In this document: piece after piece, positions 54,247 to 63,109 of the stretch
How the letters are laid out: each line of letters begins with the position of its first letter
How positions within the stretch are numbered: the first letter of the stretch is position 1
Source of the DNA: an uncultured Muribaculaceae bacterium
GTDB taxonomy: Bacteria > Bacteroidota > Bacteroidia > Bacteroidales > Muribaculaceae
Direction: 5' to 3'
Assembly (NCBI GenBank): GCA_910578665.1
Contig: CAJTQU010000008.1
Span: 1-64,000, forward strand
DNA: 64,000 bases
Program-made: the position numbers and the translations under genes
The notes under the pieces: generated by a model
The model's input: only the letters and a program-made list of their open reading frames with translations
The model's database searches: none
Told to the model about the DNA's origin: nothing

Positions 54247-54456
54247 TTACCGGGTGGTGAGATCATGCCTCACCGCATCGGCCCTCGCACTGTCGGTCTC
54301 ATAACGAGTGGCTAGAAAATCAGGAAAAAAGAACACTTTGAGAATTGCAAATATCACAATCAGCTTGATTATAATCAGCATCCATAATTTCCTTCCAACA
54401 GTCATGTTGCGAAAACCGTCTGCATAAAACCGGTATATTTGTCTCACACGATTCAT
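54247..54456 (-). CDS. DUF4492 small membrane protein of the cyd operon
   Basis: A 69-residue protein with one transmembrane helix (MLIIIKLIVIFAILKVFFF, about 26-44) preceded by the conserved RIYRFYADGFRNMTVGRKLW-like sequence (here QIYRFYADGFRNMTVG). This family (DUF4492) is typically encoded just before cydA in Bacteroidetes and some Campylobacterota. Position and topology suggest a small accessory subunit of cytochrome bd, comparable in role to CydX or CydS, but that is inference. The -7 element lies five bases before the ATG, so the cyd mRNA appears leaderless. Confidence 0.85.
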   Translation of the reverse strand: MNRVRQIYRFYADGFRNMTVGRKLWMLIIIKLIVIFAILKVFFFPDFLATRYETDSARADAVRHDLTTR

Positions 54457-54460
54457 ACGG

Positions 54461-54492
54461 CAAATGTACTCATAAAATTATATTTAAACAAA
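54461..54492 (-). promoter_or_regulatory. Promoter of the cyd operon, TTTG-N20-TACATTTG
   Basis: On the minus strand TTTG (54489-54492) and TACATTTG (54461-54468) are 20 bp apart. Predicted +1 is one base before the ATG at 54456. Confidence 0.72.
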
Positions 54493-54703
54493 TTTTAAGC
54501 AATCAAAACACTAAAAATATTATATCCTATATAATATTTAGCCCAATTATGATAAATAATATCTTATTTGAAATAAAATATAATTCATGTAATACAACCT
54601 GAACCCCTGAGAAACTACTTACGCAACCACCCGAACATCATACATTAAGCCAAGTTTATAACTCTTTTCAAAATTTATCATAGCTTTACAAGATTATTTT
54701 TAT

Positions 54704-54711
54704 TAACTTTG
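54704..54711 (+). promoter_or_regulatory. -7 promoter element of the DUF262 gene pair
   Basis: TAACTTTG matches TAnnTTTG, with a predicted leader of about 36 nt to the ATG at 54751. The region from about 54470 to here is very A+T-rich with no gene. Confidence 0.6.
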
Positions 54712-54750
54712 CGTATACAACTACATCATAAAAACCTTATATGCTATATC

Positions 54751-56733
54751 ATGAAAACGAACAATGAGAATATCACAGATAAAAACAGGTCTGTGTTAGA
54801 GCCTCGTGCAATAGGAGAATTAACATACCATTTCCGTATACCGTCTTACCAACGAGGATACAGGTGGGAGCGCAGGCAAGTAGAACAACTGCTGAACGAT
54901 ATTGCCGAAAGTCGAGATGATGCCCCGTATTACCTTCAACCGATTGTAGTCGCGCCTGCTTCTCATTCATCTGATAATGATTCCTCTCTTTTTGACTATG
55001 ATCTTATCGACGGCCAGCAACGACTCACAACGATCTATCTTATATTAAAAGCTCTTTCTAAGGCGAAAGAATCAAACTCTGACAAGATAGCCCGACTGGC
55101 CGCCGAGGGACGAATTAAGGAGCTGACCGAACTGACCGGATTAATCTCCACCCTTGCACCGATAGATACCACTCCAGGCTTCAAACTCGTATACCAGACC
55201 CGTGAAAGCAGCCAGTCTTTCCTTTCTGAGATTTCGGAGCTGGACGAAACAGACTCACGGATTGCCGAATCACCCGACCACTTATATATGTGGCATGCCT
55301 ATCGGACTATACAGGAGTGGCTGGCGTCTAACCGTGTAACTGATGTGGAGCGTGTGGCCAAAGCCTTAAAAGAACGTGTAAAGGTCATCTGGTATGAGCT
55401 TCCCGACACTGTGACAGACTGGAAAAAATTTACGGACCTGAATATTGGCAAAATACTCTTGACTAATTCCGAACTTGTAAAAGCGCTGTTTCTTAGGTCG
55501 GGAAATTTCTCAGGAGAAAATGAACGGGAACGTGACGAATACGAGAAACAGATTCTTGTATCCCAATGGGACCAAATTGAAATAGAACTAAGCGATATTG
55601 ATTTTTGGGGATTCCTTACCAAAGATGATCCTGATAATTATCCTACAAAGATTGACCTTCTGTTCAATCTTATTGCCGGAAATCATGATGTTTACAATAA
55701 AGACAAGCTATATACTTTCAATTTTTTCGTCAGCTGGTTTGACGGACATTCTAACTTGTCTGGAAAGAAAAAATGGGAAGAGATTTATCTTCAATATCAA
55801 CGATTGCGTGACTGGTACAAAGATCGATCCATCTATCACAAGCTCGGATATCTGGTGTCTATCGATTATCCCCACAATGCCCTACTCAAGGTATTCAAAT
55901 ATGCCCATCCGGATCATCCCGGGCGAACATTCCGTACGACAGACAGGGTAAGAAACATACTTGATCTACTGGTCCGTAAATCGTTACAGTTTCCGAAAGA
56001 TAAAAATTTTGCCAATGTCAAAACGTTTGCCGATCTAAGTTATAACATTGCAGAAGACCCCGACACTGCGCTAAACACAGCTCACCATGATATGATCAAA
56101 AGATATCTTACTCTTTACAATATCATGGTTACAGAATCGGCAAGCCAGACCATGCGTTATTCATTCGCTTGCCACAATACAGTAGACGGAGGCTGGAGTC
56201 TTGAGCATATACACGCTCAAAAATCACAGACACTGAATAAGACATGGCAATGGATAAAGTGGATTGCAAACCATCGTAATTCGTTGGTCCGACTTAAAAA
56301 CACCTTAATAGACAAAGCCACTATAGTGGCTATTGACCAACTGATCGTAGAAATGGACGGATTTAAAGAAGGTGACCAACGCGATAAATTTAACGCCATA
56401 GCCGACAAGTACCGCATACTGATGGATAGTCTCACGGGAGCAAAAGACCTTTACCAGGATGCCATGACAAACATGGCGCTGCTCGGCAAGCATGACAATT
56501 CTACTCTCAGCAACTCTACATTTGATGTCAAACGTCACAAAATAATGCGGAGGCTAGGCACCAATTTCGTTCCCATAGCCACAGAACGCGTGTTCCTGAA
56601 AGCAATCTCAGGAGAAACCAAAGATAACATACAATACCAATGCGACACTGAGCATATGTTCTACTGGGGCGCTGATGACAGAGCCGCATACCTACATGAC
56701 ATAAAAGAAAAACTCACCCCCTATCTGAAATAA
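54751..56733 (+). CDS. DUF262 protein with C-terminal HNH/DUF1524-like nuclease
   Basis: A 660-residue GmrSD-like protein. The N-terminal DUF262 domain carries RIPSYQRGYRW (30-39) and LIDGQQRLTT (85-94), the ParB/Srx-like nucleotide-binding motif. A helical middle follows. The C-terminal part has an HNH-like motif: SLEHIHAQ (483-490), then NMALL at 574 and a downstream NSTFDVKR, as in DUF1524. GmrSD, SspE and BrxU combine such domains to restrict modified phage DNA, so a defence role is likely, but the target is unknown. The frame extends 14 codons upstream to 54709, over the promoter; ATG 54751 is preferred. Stop and next ATG are 3 bases apart. Confidence 0.85.
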   Translation: MKTNNENITDKNRSVLEPRAIGELTYHFRIPSYQRGYRWERRQVEQLLNDIAESRDDAPYYLQPIVVAPASHSSDNDSSLFDYDLIDGQQRLTTIYLILKALSKAKESNSDKIARLAAEGRIKELTELTGLISTLAPIDTTPGFKLVYQTRESSQSFLSEISELDETDSRIAESPDHLYMWHAYRTIQEWLASNRVTDVERVAKALKERVKVIWYELPDTVTDWKKFTDLNIGKILLTNSELVKALFLRSGNFSGENERERDEYEKQILVSQWDQIEIELSDIDFWGFLTKDDPDNYPTKIDLLFNLIAGNHDVYNKDKLYTFNFFVSWFDGHSNLSGKKKWEEIYLQYQRLRDWYKDRSIYHKLGYLVSIDYPHNALLKVFKYAHPDHPGRTFRTTDRVRNILDLLVRKSLQFPKDKNFANVKTFADLSYNIAEDPDTALNTAHHDMIKRYLTLYNIMVTESASQTMRYSFACHNTVDGGWSLEHIHAQKSQTLNKTWQWIKWIANHRNSLVRLKNTLIDKATIVAIDQLIVEMDGFKEGDQRDKFNAIADKYRILMDSLTGAKDLYQDAMTNMALLGKHDNSTLSNSTFDVKRHKIMRRLGTNFVPIATERVFLKAISGETKDNIQYQCDTEHMFYWGADDRAAYLHDIKEKLTPYLK

Positions 56734-56736
56734 GAA

Positions 56737-59007
56737 ATGGAAAAACAGAGTAAAGATATTGGTCGATTACTATCGTTTCATAATATGCTTGACGACCAGC
56801 AAGAGGTTATACACAAAGTGCTCATCCCTAAAATCCAGCGCGACTATGCGCAAGGGCGCAATGGAATGGAGGCACTGCGCCAACGTTTTCTCAAAAGCAT
56901 TTTTGAAGTTATTGACAACCGCACTGACAAGGAGCTTATGCTCGATTTTGTCTTCGGCCAGAAAGAGGAATCAACTAAAAATACGTTCTTTCCGGTCGAC
57001 GGCCAGCAACGACTGACCACCCTTTTCCTTATACATTTGTATGTCGGTAAAATGGCCGGCGTATCTACAGGGCTCCTAAAAAAATTCAGTTACGAGACAC
57101 GTACAAGCAGTAAACAGTTCTGTGAACGCCTGCATGATATTCCGTCGGAAAGCTACAAAGGCATTAAGGACTTTATAGAAAAACAATGGTGGTATACGGG
57201 TCTGTGGAAAACAGATCCTACTATCAAGGCGATGATAAACATGCTTCATGACATAGACTGCCACTACCAGGCAATCGGATATTCGCAAGAAGATTTTATC
57301 AACGTATGGGAAAGACTTAAAAGGAATGTAAAATTCTGGCTGCTCTACCTGTCAGATCTTAATACGACCGACGAACTCTATATAAAAATGAACTCTCGAG
57401 GCAAACCCCTCACTGATTTTGAACATTTCAAAGCAATGCTTGACGAGTATGCCCATACCAATGGCGAATTGTCCAACAAGATTGATACTCGATGGACAAA
57501 GCTTTTGTGGAGATACCGTGATGCATCCCAGGATTTAAATCCTGAGAAATATGTTGATAACGGTCTTGACCAATGTTTCTATAATCTGCTGCTTTTCTAT
57601 CTTAACATTGAAGGCAGTAAACGCGGACTGACTAATTACGAGCGCCCCGAAACCGATATACTGGTTCTTGCAGACAAGGTTCTCGGTCATAATAAACAAA
57701 AGGGTAATGAGTATGCGGCAGAGAAAGAACGGGATACAAAAGAAATCATGGATAGATTCACTCGCATTCTGGATTTCTTCTCATCACAGGATGAAAACGA
57801 AGATTATATCAACGATCCCACAACTTTCTTTAAACGTTACCTACAACATGACTATACCGAATGGTCTTCTGACAAATCCCGGTTCACAATGCCTGAGACC
57901 GTAAAAGTTTTCACCGGCAAAACCACCGAAGACGGTCTTGATTTACTTAAACAAATTTGCTCTTTAGGCAAAATTGAGAACAAAGCAGCACTGTATGCCG
58001 AGGCTTTTTTCCAATATGCCAGCTCACCGTCATCTGATTTTCTTAATCGCTTAAGACAGCTGCGTAACCTGGTTGAAAACACAGAAATTCACGCACGTGC
58101 TTTCCGTGAGAATCTTTTGGTTGTTGACGAACTAATTGCCAATGGCAATCTTTCAATCGACGGCGTCTCAGATGAATTTAACCAGAGCCAGAAAAGACAG
58201 GAAGTATTCAAAGAGGCATGGCTGACAAAACACCCTGAAAAAGCAAATCTTTTGAAGCTCGTTGAAAACCACTGGTTGCTGATGGGCAATCTGAATGTGG
58301 TGATTAAACGTAATGACAGCATGGATGAAATAGACGAGACAACTCTTGACAATATCTGCCATCTGTTCCACTCAAATTGCGACTACGAAAAAATCCAGCT
58401 GGCCTTGCTTTCTTACGGGGATTATTCTCCACTTCCCAACAAAAACAAAGTCAGGCCATACGGCGGAAGAGAGTGGCGCCGATGGAGAGATCTCACACAA
58501 TCTTCCAACCAAGCCACGCCGTCAATAGTCCAAGCATTCCTCAAAAACGAGCCGCTTTATGACACAGCCAATCTTGACAAAATAGTTGATCTCTACCTCG
58601 CAAGCGAACATGAGACCTATAACTGGCCATACTACCTTGTTAAGTATCCCGAGATTCGTAGTGCCCGTTATGCCAAATACAGATATTTGAATGGGCACTA
58701 TACCCACACAGTACTTAATGCCAATGGCGGAGGCGGCCCCGAAATGTTCTGGAATCCCTATAACAAAGCATTGGGAACATATATTCAATACGCCAATACA
58801 GTAGACTATTATGGCGGTCCTATGACATTAACAGACGCTAATATCCAGGTCAACATCCTCGAACATCATATTGAATTCAAGTTTCCGGACCAGACAACAC
58901 AATTGTTTGAAATACCCTCCGATGAAAAGACCGGCCTTGACACTGTTGATAGAATCGAATTTGCTATTAAAACCTGCGAATCCGTCTTACAAAACAGAAT
59001 AGAATAA
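56737..59007 (+). CDS. Second DUF262 protein, no recognisable nuclease motif
   Basis: A 756-residue partner of the preceding gene. DUF262 motifs are variant but clear: VLIPKIQRDYAQGR (28-41), FPVDGQQRLTTLFLIHLY (85-102) and LYIKMNSRGKPLTDFEHFK (214-232), the last typical of the family. The remaining 500 residues are helical and rich in Trp, Tyr and charged residues. I found no HNH or other catalytic signature, although the C-terminal GGGGPEMFWNP region is distinctive. Three-base spacing to the upstream gene indicates a two-component system, with this one perhaps the sensor or NTPase. A perfect terminator closes the pair. Confidence 0.8.
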   Translation: MEKQSKDIGRLLSFHNMLDDQQEVIHKVLIPKIQRDYAQGRNGMEALRQRFLKSIFEVIDNRTDKELMLDFVFGQKEESTKNTFFPVDGQQRLTTLFLIHLYVGKMAGVSTGLLKKFSYETRTSSKQFCERLHDIPSESYKGIKDFIEKQWWYTGLWKTDPTIKAMINMLHDIDCHYQAIGYSQEDFINVWERLKRNVKFWLLYLSDLNTTDELYIKMNSRGKPLTDFEHFKAMLDEYAHTNGELSNKIDTRWTKLLWRYRDASQDLNPEKYVDNGLDQCFYNLLLFYLNIEGSKRGLTNYERPETDILVLADKVLGHNKQKGNEYAAEKERDTKEIMDRFTRILDFFSSQDENEDYINDPTTFFKRYLQHDYTEWSSDKSRFTMPETVKVFTGKTTEDGLDLLKQICSLGKIENKAALYAEAFFQYASSPSSDFLNRLRQLRNLVENTEIHARAFRENLLVVDELIANGNLSIDGVSDEFNQSQKRQEVFKEAWLTKHPEKANLLKLVENHWLLMGNLNVVIKRNDSMDEIDETTLDNICHLFHSNCDYEKIQLALLSYGDYSPLPNKNKVRPYGGREWRRWRDLTQSSNQATPSIVQAFLKNEPLYDTANLDKIVDLYLASEHETYNWPYYLVKYPEIRSARYAKYRYLNGHYTHTVLNANGGGGPEMFWNPYNKALGTYIQYANTVDYYGGPMTLTDANIQVNILEHHIEFKFPDQTTQLFEIPSDEKTGLDTVDRIEFAIKTCESVLQNRIE

Positions 59008-59058
59008 TTCTTTTCTAATCATCCACCTTTGTAAGTTTAAAATATCCATCTATAACAC

Positions 59059-59105
59059 AAAATAAAACTGGATGCAATTTGCATAATTGTATCCAGTTTT
59101 ATTTT
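59059..59105 (+). terminator. Terminator of the DUF262 pair
   Basis: A perfect 15-bp stem (59059-59073 with 59091-59105), with an inner caatt/aattg stem. The arms carry A-rich and T-rich ends, so it may act in both directions. Confidence 0.88.
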
Positions 59106-59216
59106 AACTTCACTTCCTCGAATCTAACCGTATATGATTATCAATATATTGGTATCGTATAGTACAAATACGGAAATTCAAATTCATGGGAATGACATCG
59201 GTTACTTTGTCGTTCT

Positions 59217-59803
59217 CTATCTCGGAAGGATGGTTGAAGCCCAATTGGGCAGTTCATCGACATAGCGTTTGGCAAGCTCGCCGTCGCTCAGTCGGAACAA
59301 AAGCCGCGCTTCTGCATCCTCGATTGAGTTGTCATAGACATAGAGCCTGTCAACGTTATGGAGCTAACGCAATGCAGTTGGCTATCGACTTGTCGTAACG
59401 GGATATGATTTTGGGAATGGGTACATCATGACCGCCATTCAGCACACGGTTCGCTACTCGTTTAGCATTGATTGTCGGAGATTCAGTGGATGAAGAATCC
59501 GGCTTGCTTCGCTCTGAGAATGTAATCGACCTTGTCGACAGCGGACATCACGGTCTCAAAGATATGGCTCTTGCGTTCTGAAAGACAGCGTTCACGCCAT
59601 TCATTGCAATAGTTGGCGGCTTTCAGTACAGAGTCCTGATTGTTCCAGTCGCCGAACACATTGCGGGCGACATTGTCGGGATTGATATATTCCGAATCCT
59701 CCAGCCACTCATGATGCAGAATCTTGGAGGTCACGGAAATCTTGCCCAACCCATTAGGTCCGGCAATCACAATTAGGACTGGACGATGTTCACTTGCCGC
59801 CAT
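59217..59803 (-). pseudogene. Decayed zeta-toxin-family kinase
   Basis: A zeta toxin remnant in three frames. The first 106 codons (59803 to 59483) give VLIVIAGPNGLGKIS, where the P-loop residue after Lys, normally Ser or Thr, is Ile, then EYINPDNVARNVFGDW and HIFETVMS. The frame then hits a stop. The next frame resumes with ESPTINAKRVANRVLNGGHD, which looks like a short deletion of the strand before it. After a further one-base slip near 59370 it continues VDRLYVYDNSIEDAEARLLF to a stop at 59217-59219. Intact relatives phosphorylate UDP-sugars or related substrates. Two frame breaks plus a damaged P-loop make activity very unlikely. Confidence 0.85.
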
Positions 59804-60005
59804 TGCGAAGCCTGTTTAATGTTTCTTCAACTCTTGCACGGGCCTCATGCGATGCGGCGTCAATTCCGGCAGCTACACGCTCGGCTGCGCGACGAGTGCT
59901 TTCGCGCGCAGCCTCGGCAACCTCACGCATAATCTGAGCCATGCGCTCGTCGCCCGGTTCCTCCATCGACGTAAGTCGATAACTGTTCATCTGCTCTTCC
60001 GACAT
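59790..60005 (-). CDS. Small partner protein of the zeta toxin, putative antitoxin
   Basis: A 71-residue, helical, Arg/Glu/Ala-rich protein (for example AEAARESTRRAAERVAAGID) with no other domain. It overlaps the start of the zeta pseudogene by 14 bases, the arrangement of antitoxin and toxin genes in this family, so an antitoxin role is inferred from context only. It remains intact although the toxin gene is broken. A -7 element lies 26 nt upstream. Confidence 0.65.
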   Translation of the reverse strand: MSEEQMNSYRLTSMEEPGDERMAQIMREVAEAARESTRRAAERVAAGIDAASHEARARVEETLNRLRNGGK

Positions 60006-60030
60006 AGTATAATCTTTTCTTATTCAACGC

Positions 60031-60038
60031 CAAAATTA
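60031..60038 (-). promoter_or_regulatory. -7 promoter element of the zeta partner gene
   Basis: Minus strand TAATTTTG matches TAnnTTTG, upstream of the ATG at 60005. Confidence 0.5.
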
Positions 60039-60080
60039 CGAAAAAAGGCTGAACCGACCTTACCCATTGGAGATATACAA

Positions 60081-60965
60081 TCAGTCTTCTTGTTCGTAAT
60101 AATATGAATAGTCGATACCTTTCATAAAGGTGTCGCGGTCGTTTATCTTGTCAGTAAGTGCTGACCGAAGCAAATCTTTTATGGAAGTCGGGTCGGCAAC
60201 GCTACGTGTCATGGCTTCGAGGTATTTTCGTTTGTCAACTTGACTCCAGTCAATACACCGTTGAAGATTTTTCTTCAATATAAGGTCAACCCAGATGCGA
60301 GTTGCGCGACCATTGCCTTCTCTGAACGGATGGGCAACATTCATTTCAACATACTTATCAATGATATTGTCGAACGAATCCTCCGGCATACGTTCAACAT
60401 TCTTCAATGTCTGTTCCAGATATTGAACCATAGCAAACTGGAATCCGGCTTTGGCTATATTGACGGTTCTTATTTGCCCGGCGAAATCATAAAGGCCTCC
60501 GAAAAGATAAGCATGAATCTGCTGCAATCCTTTCACCGTGCCAACCTCGATATTATCGATAAGGCTGCTCTCAAACAAAGCGTATGCTTTCGACCGACTT
60601 TTGCCGTCAATACTCTCGTCGCTGTTGGTGAACCATTCCATGAATCTGGAAGCCTTATTGTTCGGGAAACTCTTCGCCAAGGCTATGACACCGTCATTGT
60701 CAAGCACATCTGTGAGATAGCGTTTCCCATCAGAGGCAAGCAATTTCAGTTGGTTAGTGTTACTAACCAACTCGTTTCCATTCCTGCGAAGCTTAGCTTT
60801 AAGATACTTCCAGTAATTGCGATTCTTTGCATAATCATCCTGTGCGTTGAGCACACCGACAATGTCAAGTACCGAGAACCACCACTTTGCTCCCGACTCG
60901 TCCCAGACAGCCCGCACTTCGCGGTCGTCAAAGAATCGTATCGATATTTTCTGTATCTCGCTCAT
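60081..60965 (-). CDS. BRO-N / Fic domain fusion protein
   Basis: A 294-residue protein of two parts. Residues 5-112 look like a BRO-N (phage antirepressor, DinD-like) domain: IRFFDDREVRAVWDESGAKWWF, NYWKYLKAKLRRNGNELVS and LTDVLDNDGVIALAKSFPNNKA. Residues 135-294 are a Fic domain with IEVGTVKGLQQIHAYLFGGLYDFAGQIR and the complete catalytic motif HPFREGNGR (212-220), so it should be able to transfer AMP or a related group. I found no clear inhibitory [S/T]xxxE[G/N] motif, so control might be by a separate protein or the BRO-N part. It starts 3 bp after the stop of the truncated RhuM gene. Confidence 0.85.
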   Translation of the reverse strand: MSEIQKISIRFFDDREVRAVWDESGAKWWFSVLDIVGVLNAQDDYAKNRNYWKYLKAKLRRNGNELVSNTNQLKLLASDGKRYLTDVLDNDGVIALAKSFPNNKASRFMEWFTNSDESIDGKSRSKAYALFESSLIDNIEVGTVKGLQQIHAYLFGGLYDFAGQIRTVNIAKAGFQFAMVQYLEQTLKNVERMPEDSFDNIIDKYVEMNVAHPFREGNGRATRIWVDLILKKNLQRCIDWSQVDKRKYLEAMTRSVADPTSIKDLLRSALTDKINDRDTFMKGIDYSYYYEQED

Positions 60966-60968
60966 GGC

Positions 60969-61292
60969 TTAATTATGGTTTAGATATCCGACACTGATAA
61001 TGGCATTGAGATTGTAGAATTTCAGGCTACGATTTACCTGACGCTCACCTTCGGTTTGAACTACCGAGAAATTCTCAGCAGCTGCCTCCTGAGTCAACTC
61101 TCCGGTTTCATATATGTTCTTAAGATGCAGTACGATATTAACATCAGAGCAGTCAAATAACTGCGCCATAGCCTTCCGAAAGCACCACACCGTTTCATCA
61201 TGGTATATCACCTGCACGCCTGATTCTTTCTCCTCAATCTGAAAAATCAGGAACTCCGCCGTACAATTCCGTATCTCAAATCTCTCCGCCAT
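60969..61292 (-). pseudogene. Truncated RhuM-family gene (N-terminal fragment)
   Basis: A 107-residue frame matching only the N-terminal domain of virulence protein RhuM: VIYHDETVWCFRKAMAQLF, NIVLHLKNIYETGEL, then SLKFYNLNAIISVGY. Full RhuM proteins continue for about 200 more residues after the ISVGY block; here the frame ends five codons later. The C-terminal half appears to have been replaced by the BRO-N/Fic gene that follows. The start is uncertain: the frame is open to 61307, but MAERFEIRN at 61292 is more likely. It may still be translated as a small DNA-binding-like protein. Confidence 0.65.
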
Positions 61293-61379
61293 ATTCAATA
61301 GACACATAAAATATCTTTTCCGAAATAAGATTTTGATTTACTGATACTTCTGTTCGATATTCATATTGTTATGAATTAA

Positions 61380-63092
61380 CTATGACCGTTGTATCTTAAA
61401 TTCAGTATCAAGAGCATCCTTAAAACTGGGCATTATAAGAAAACGAGAAGCTGACTGATCCTTGGGATTTTCTTTCATATATTTTTGAAGAAAATTCTCA
61501 AATTGAGAGATGATGGCAGCAATTGTATTATCCTCCAATTTATATTTCAGATAAGCAATATACATGTTTTTCTGAATAGACCCACTAAAATCTGATTTTC
61601 TATAAAAACTTTCAATATCTTGAAAATAAAATATTAATTTAACAGTTTCTTCAGATAACAACTTGTCATTTGCAATAAATAGATCATCATAAAGTGTATC
61701 AAATATTTCTCTTTTTTTATTGGTCGCTATTTCTGGACGTCCGAACATGGTAGATAGCAATAGTTGTCCCAAACGTTCCTTTCCAATTGAGTATTTATAC
61801 GATTTTGAGTCTTTAAAATCTCCTTTTTTTCTAAAATACTGTATTTCATGAGTTTCTAAAAACTCCTCAAGCTGTATCTGTTCGGATCTAAGAGAACGCA
61901 AGTCGCTAATACTTATAGCATTTTGGCTATTAGTATATTCACCTATTTTATTTCTAAGATTTTCATCACTAATTCTTAGAAATCTCACTAAAATATGAGC
62001 TTTAGATAATTTATTGACAATATTCGTTTCTTCATTTTGATTAAATTTATGTATCGATCGTAATGTCTGACCTCCATTAACCACCTGAAAATCAGAAATA
62101 CTAAAATGCCACTTACCCCCTATTCTTAATTCTTTACTTTTTATATCTTTAGCAATGATGGTAATCCCATTATTATAATAGAAGAATCTCTGTGGCTCTT
62201 CTGTAAGACTTTTAATTATATTGTCGTTGAACTTAGAACGTAAAATAAAGCCTCGTACGTTATCGAAAAGCACATTCAGGTCAATATGAACATTTATTAG
62301 GGATTCATCACCTTCTTTGCTTGCATCATTTCTTAAGTTTATATCACTACATGTTATTCGTATCAATTCCGGTAACGACATTTTTACTATGTAAGATTTG
62401 TTAGATGACATATCATCTTCTTCATATGTTAAAGCAGCTCCTTTTTTTACACAAAAAGATGCGTCTATATTTCGAGGTCTAATCGAAGTTGCTTCTACAA
62501 TCTCGTTAAGACCGAACCCCCTAAACTCAATGTCGTACTCTTCTGAAAAAGATTTTACATTAGGATGATCAGAGGTTAAAGTTATGTTTTCATTTGTAGC
62601 ATAGTAATATACTATAGACCAAATTTCATTTCCCTTAAACTTATCATTTATTTCGTTAGCGACTCCCTTTATTTTTCCATGAAGATCCTGAGTATTTCCA
62701 GTGCTAAGAGCATTAAAAAATTTAGATGACGCAATCAGATCATTCACGCTTTGTTCCCTTTCAGCAGAATAATCCTTTCGGTATTTAAAATTAAACAATA
62801 CTATTTGTTTATGTTCATTATCAAAATAAGCGGCATCTATTCCTTCATCTTTTTCCGGAGAATTAAAAAAACGAGAATTAAAATCTGTATCACATATCAT
62901 ATCTGTGAATTCATCAATTTCATTCCCATCTGTAATTGTCTGCAACACCAGATAGTAAAAACCATAACGAGCCTTTTCGATATCTGTAAGATCTAGTAGT
63001 GATGGTTTGTCTATTTTAAGTGTAGACAGTACGTTCTCATATAAATTCACGCATTTTGCATGCAGTAATTTAAAATCATTTCGATTAGCCAT
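61380..63092 (-). CDS. AIPR (abortive phage infection) family protein
   Basis: A 570-residue protein with the AIPR hallmarks RFFYYNNGITIIAK (302-315) and FQVVNGGQTLRSIHKF (335-350). The N-terminal part has DEGIDAAYFD (82-91) followed by IVLFNFKYR (97-105). Spacing and composition fit a PD-(D/E)xK-type nuclease core with Asp86 and Lys103, although Asn101 stands where Asp, Glu or Gln is usual. It is noticeably richer in A+T than the rest of the window, a sign of transfer. It begins 17 bp after the stop of the type III restriction subunit, so both are almost certainly in one operon. Confidence 0.88.
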   Translation of the reverse strand: MANRNDFKLLHAKCVNLYENVLSTLKIDKPSLLDLTDIEKARYGFYYLVLQTITDGNEIDEFTDMICDTDFNSRFFNSPEKDEGIDAAYFDNEHKQIVLFNFKYRKDYSAEREQSVNDLIASSKFFNALSTGNTQDLHGKIKGVANEINDKFKGNEIWSIVYYYATNENITLTSDHPNVKSFSEEYDIEFRGFGLNEIVEATSIRPRNIDASFCVKKGAALTYEEDDMSSNKSYIVKMSLPELIRITCSDINLRNDASKEGDESLINVHIDLNVLFDNVRGFILRSKFNDNIIKSLTEEPQRFFYYNNGITIIAKDIKSKELRIGGKWHFSISDFQVVNGGQTLRSIHKFNQNEETNIVNKLSKAHILVRFLRISDENLRNKIGEYTNSQNAISISDLRSLRSEQIQLEEFLETHEIQYFRKKGDFKDSKSYKYSIGKERLGQLLLSTMFGRPEIATNKKREIFDTLYDDLFIANDKLLSEETVKLIFYFQDIESFYRKSDFSGSIQKNMYIAYLKYKLEDNTIAAIISQFENFLQKYMKENPKDQSASRFLIMPSFKDALDTEFKIQRS

Positions 63093-63109
63093 GAGCTTGT
63101 TTCTTATAT

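Noticed and set aside
59186..59398. 70-codon plus-strand frame after the DUF262 pair
   Set aside because: It lies opposite the zeta-toxin remnant, whose minus-strand translation is recognisable.
59483..59803. Intact 106-residue zeta-like protein
   Set aside because: Homologous sequence continues in two other frames downstream, and the P-loop is damaged, so it is the 5' part of a pseudogene.
60240..60983. 247-codon frame opposite the Fic fusion gene
   Set aside because: The minus strand encodes a complete Fic motif, so the plus-strand frame is a shadow.
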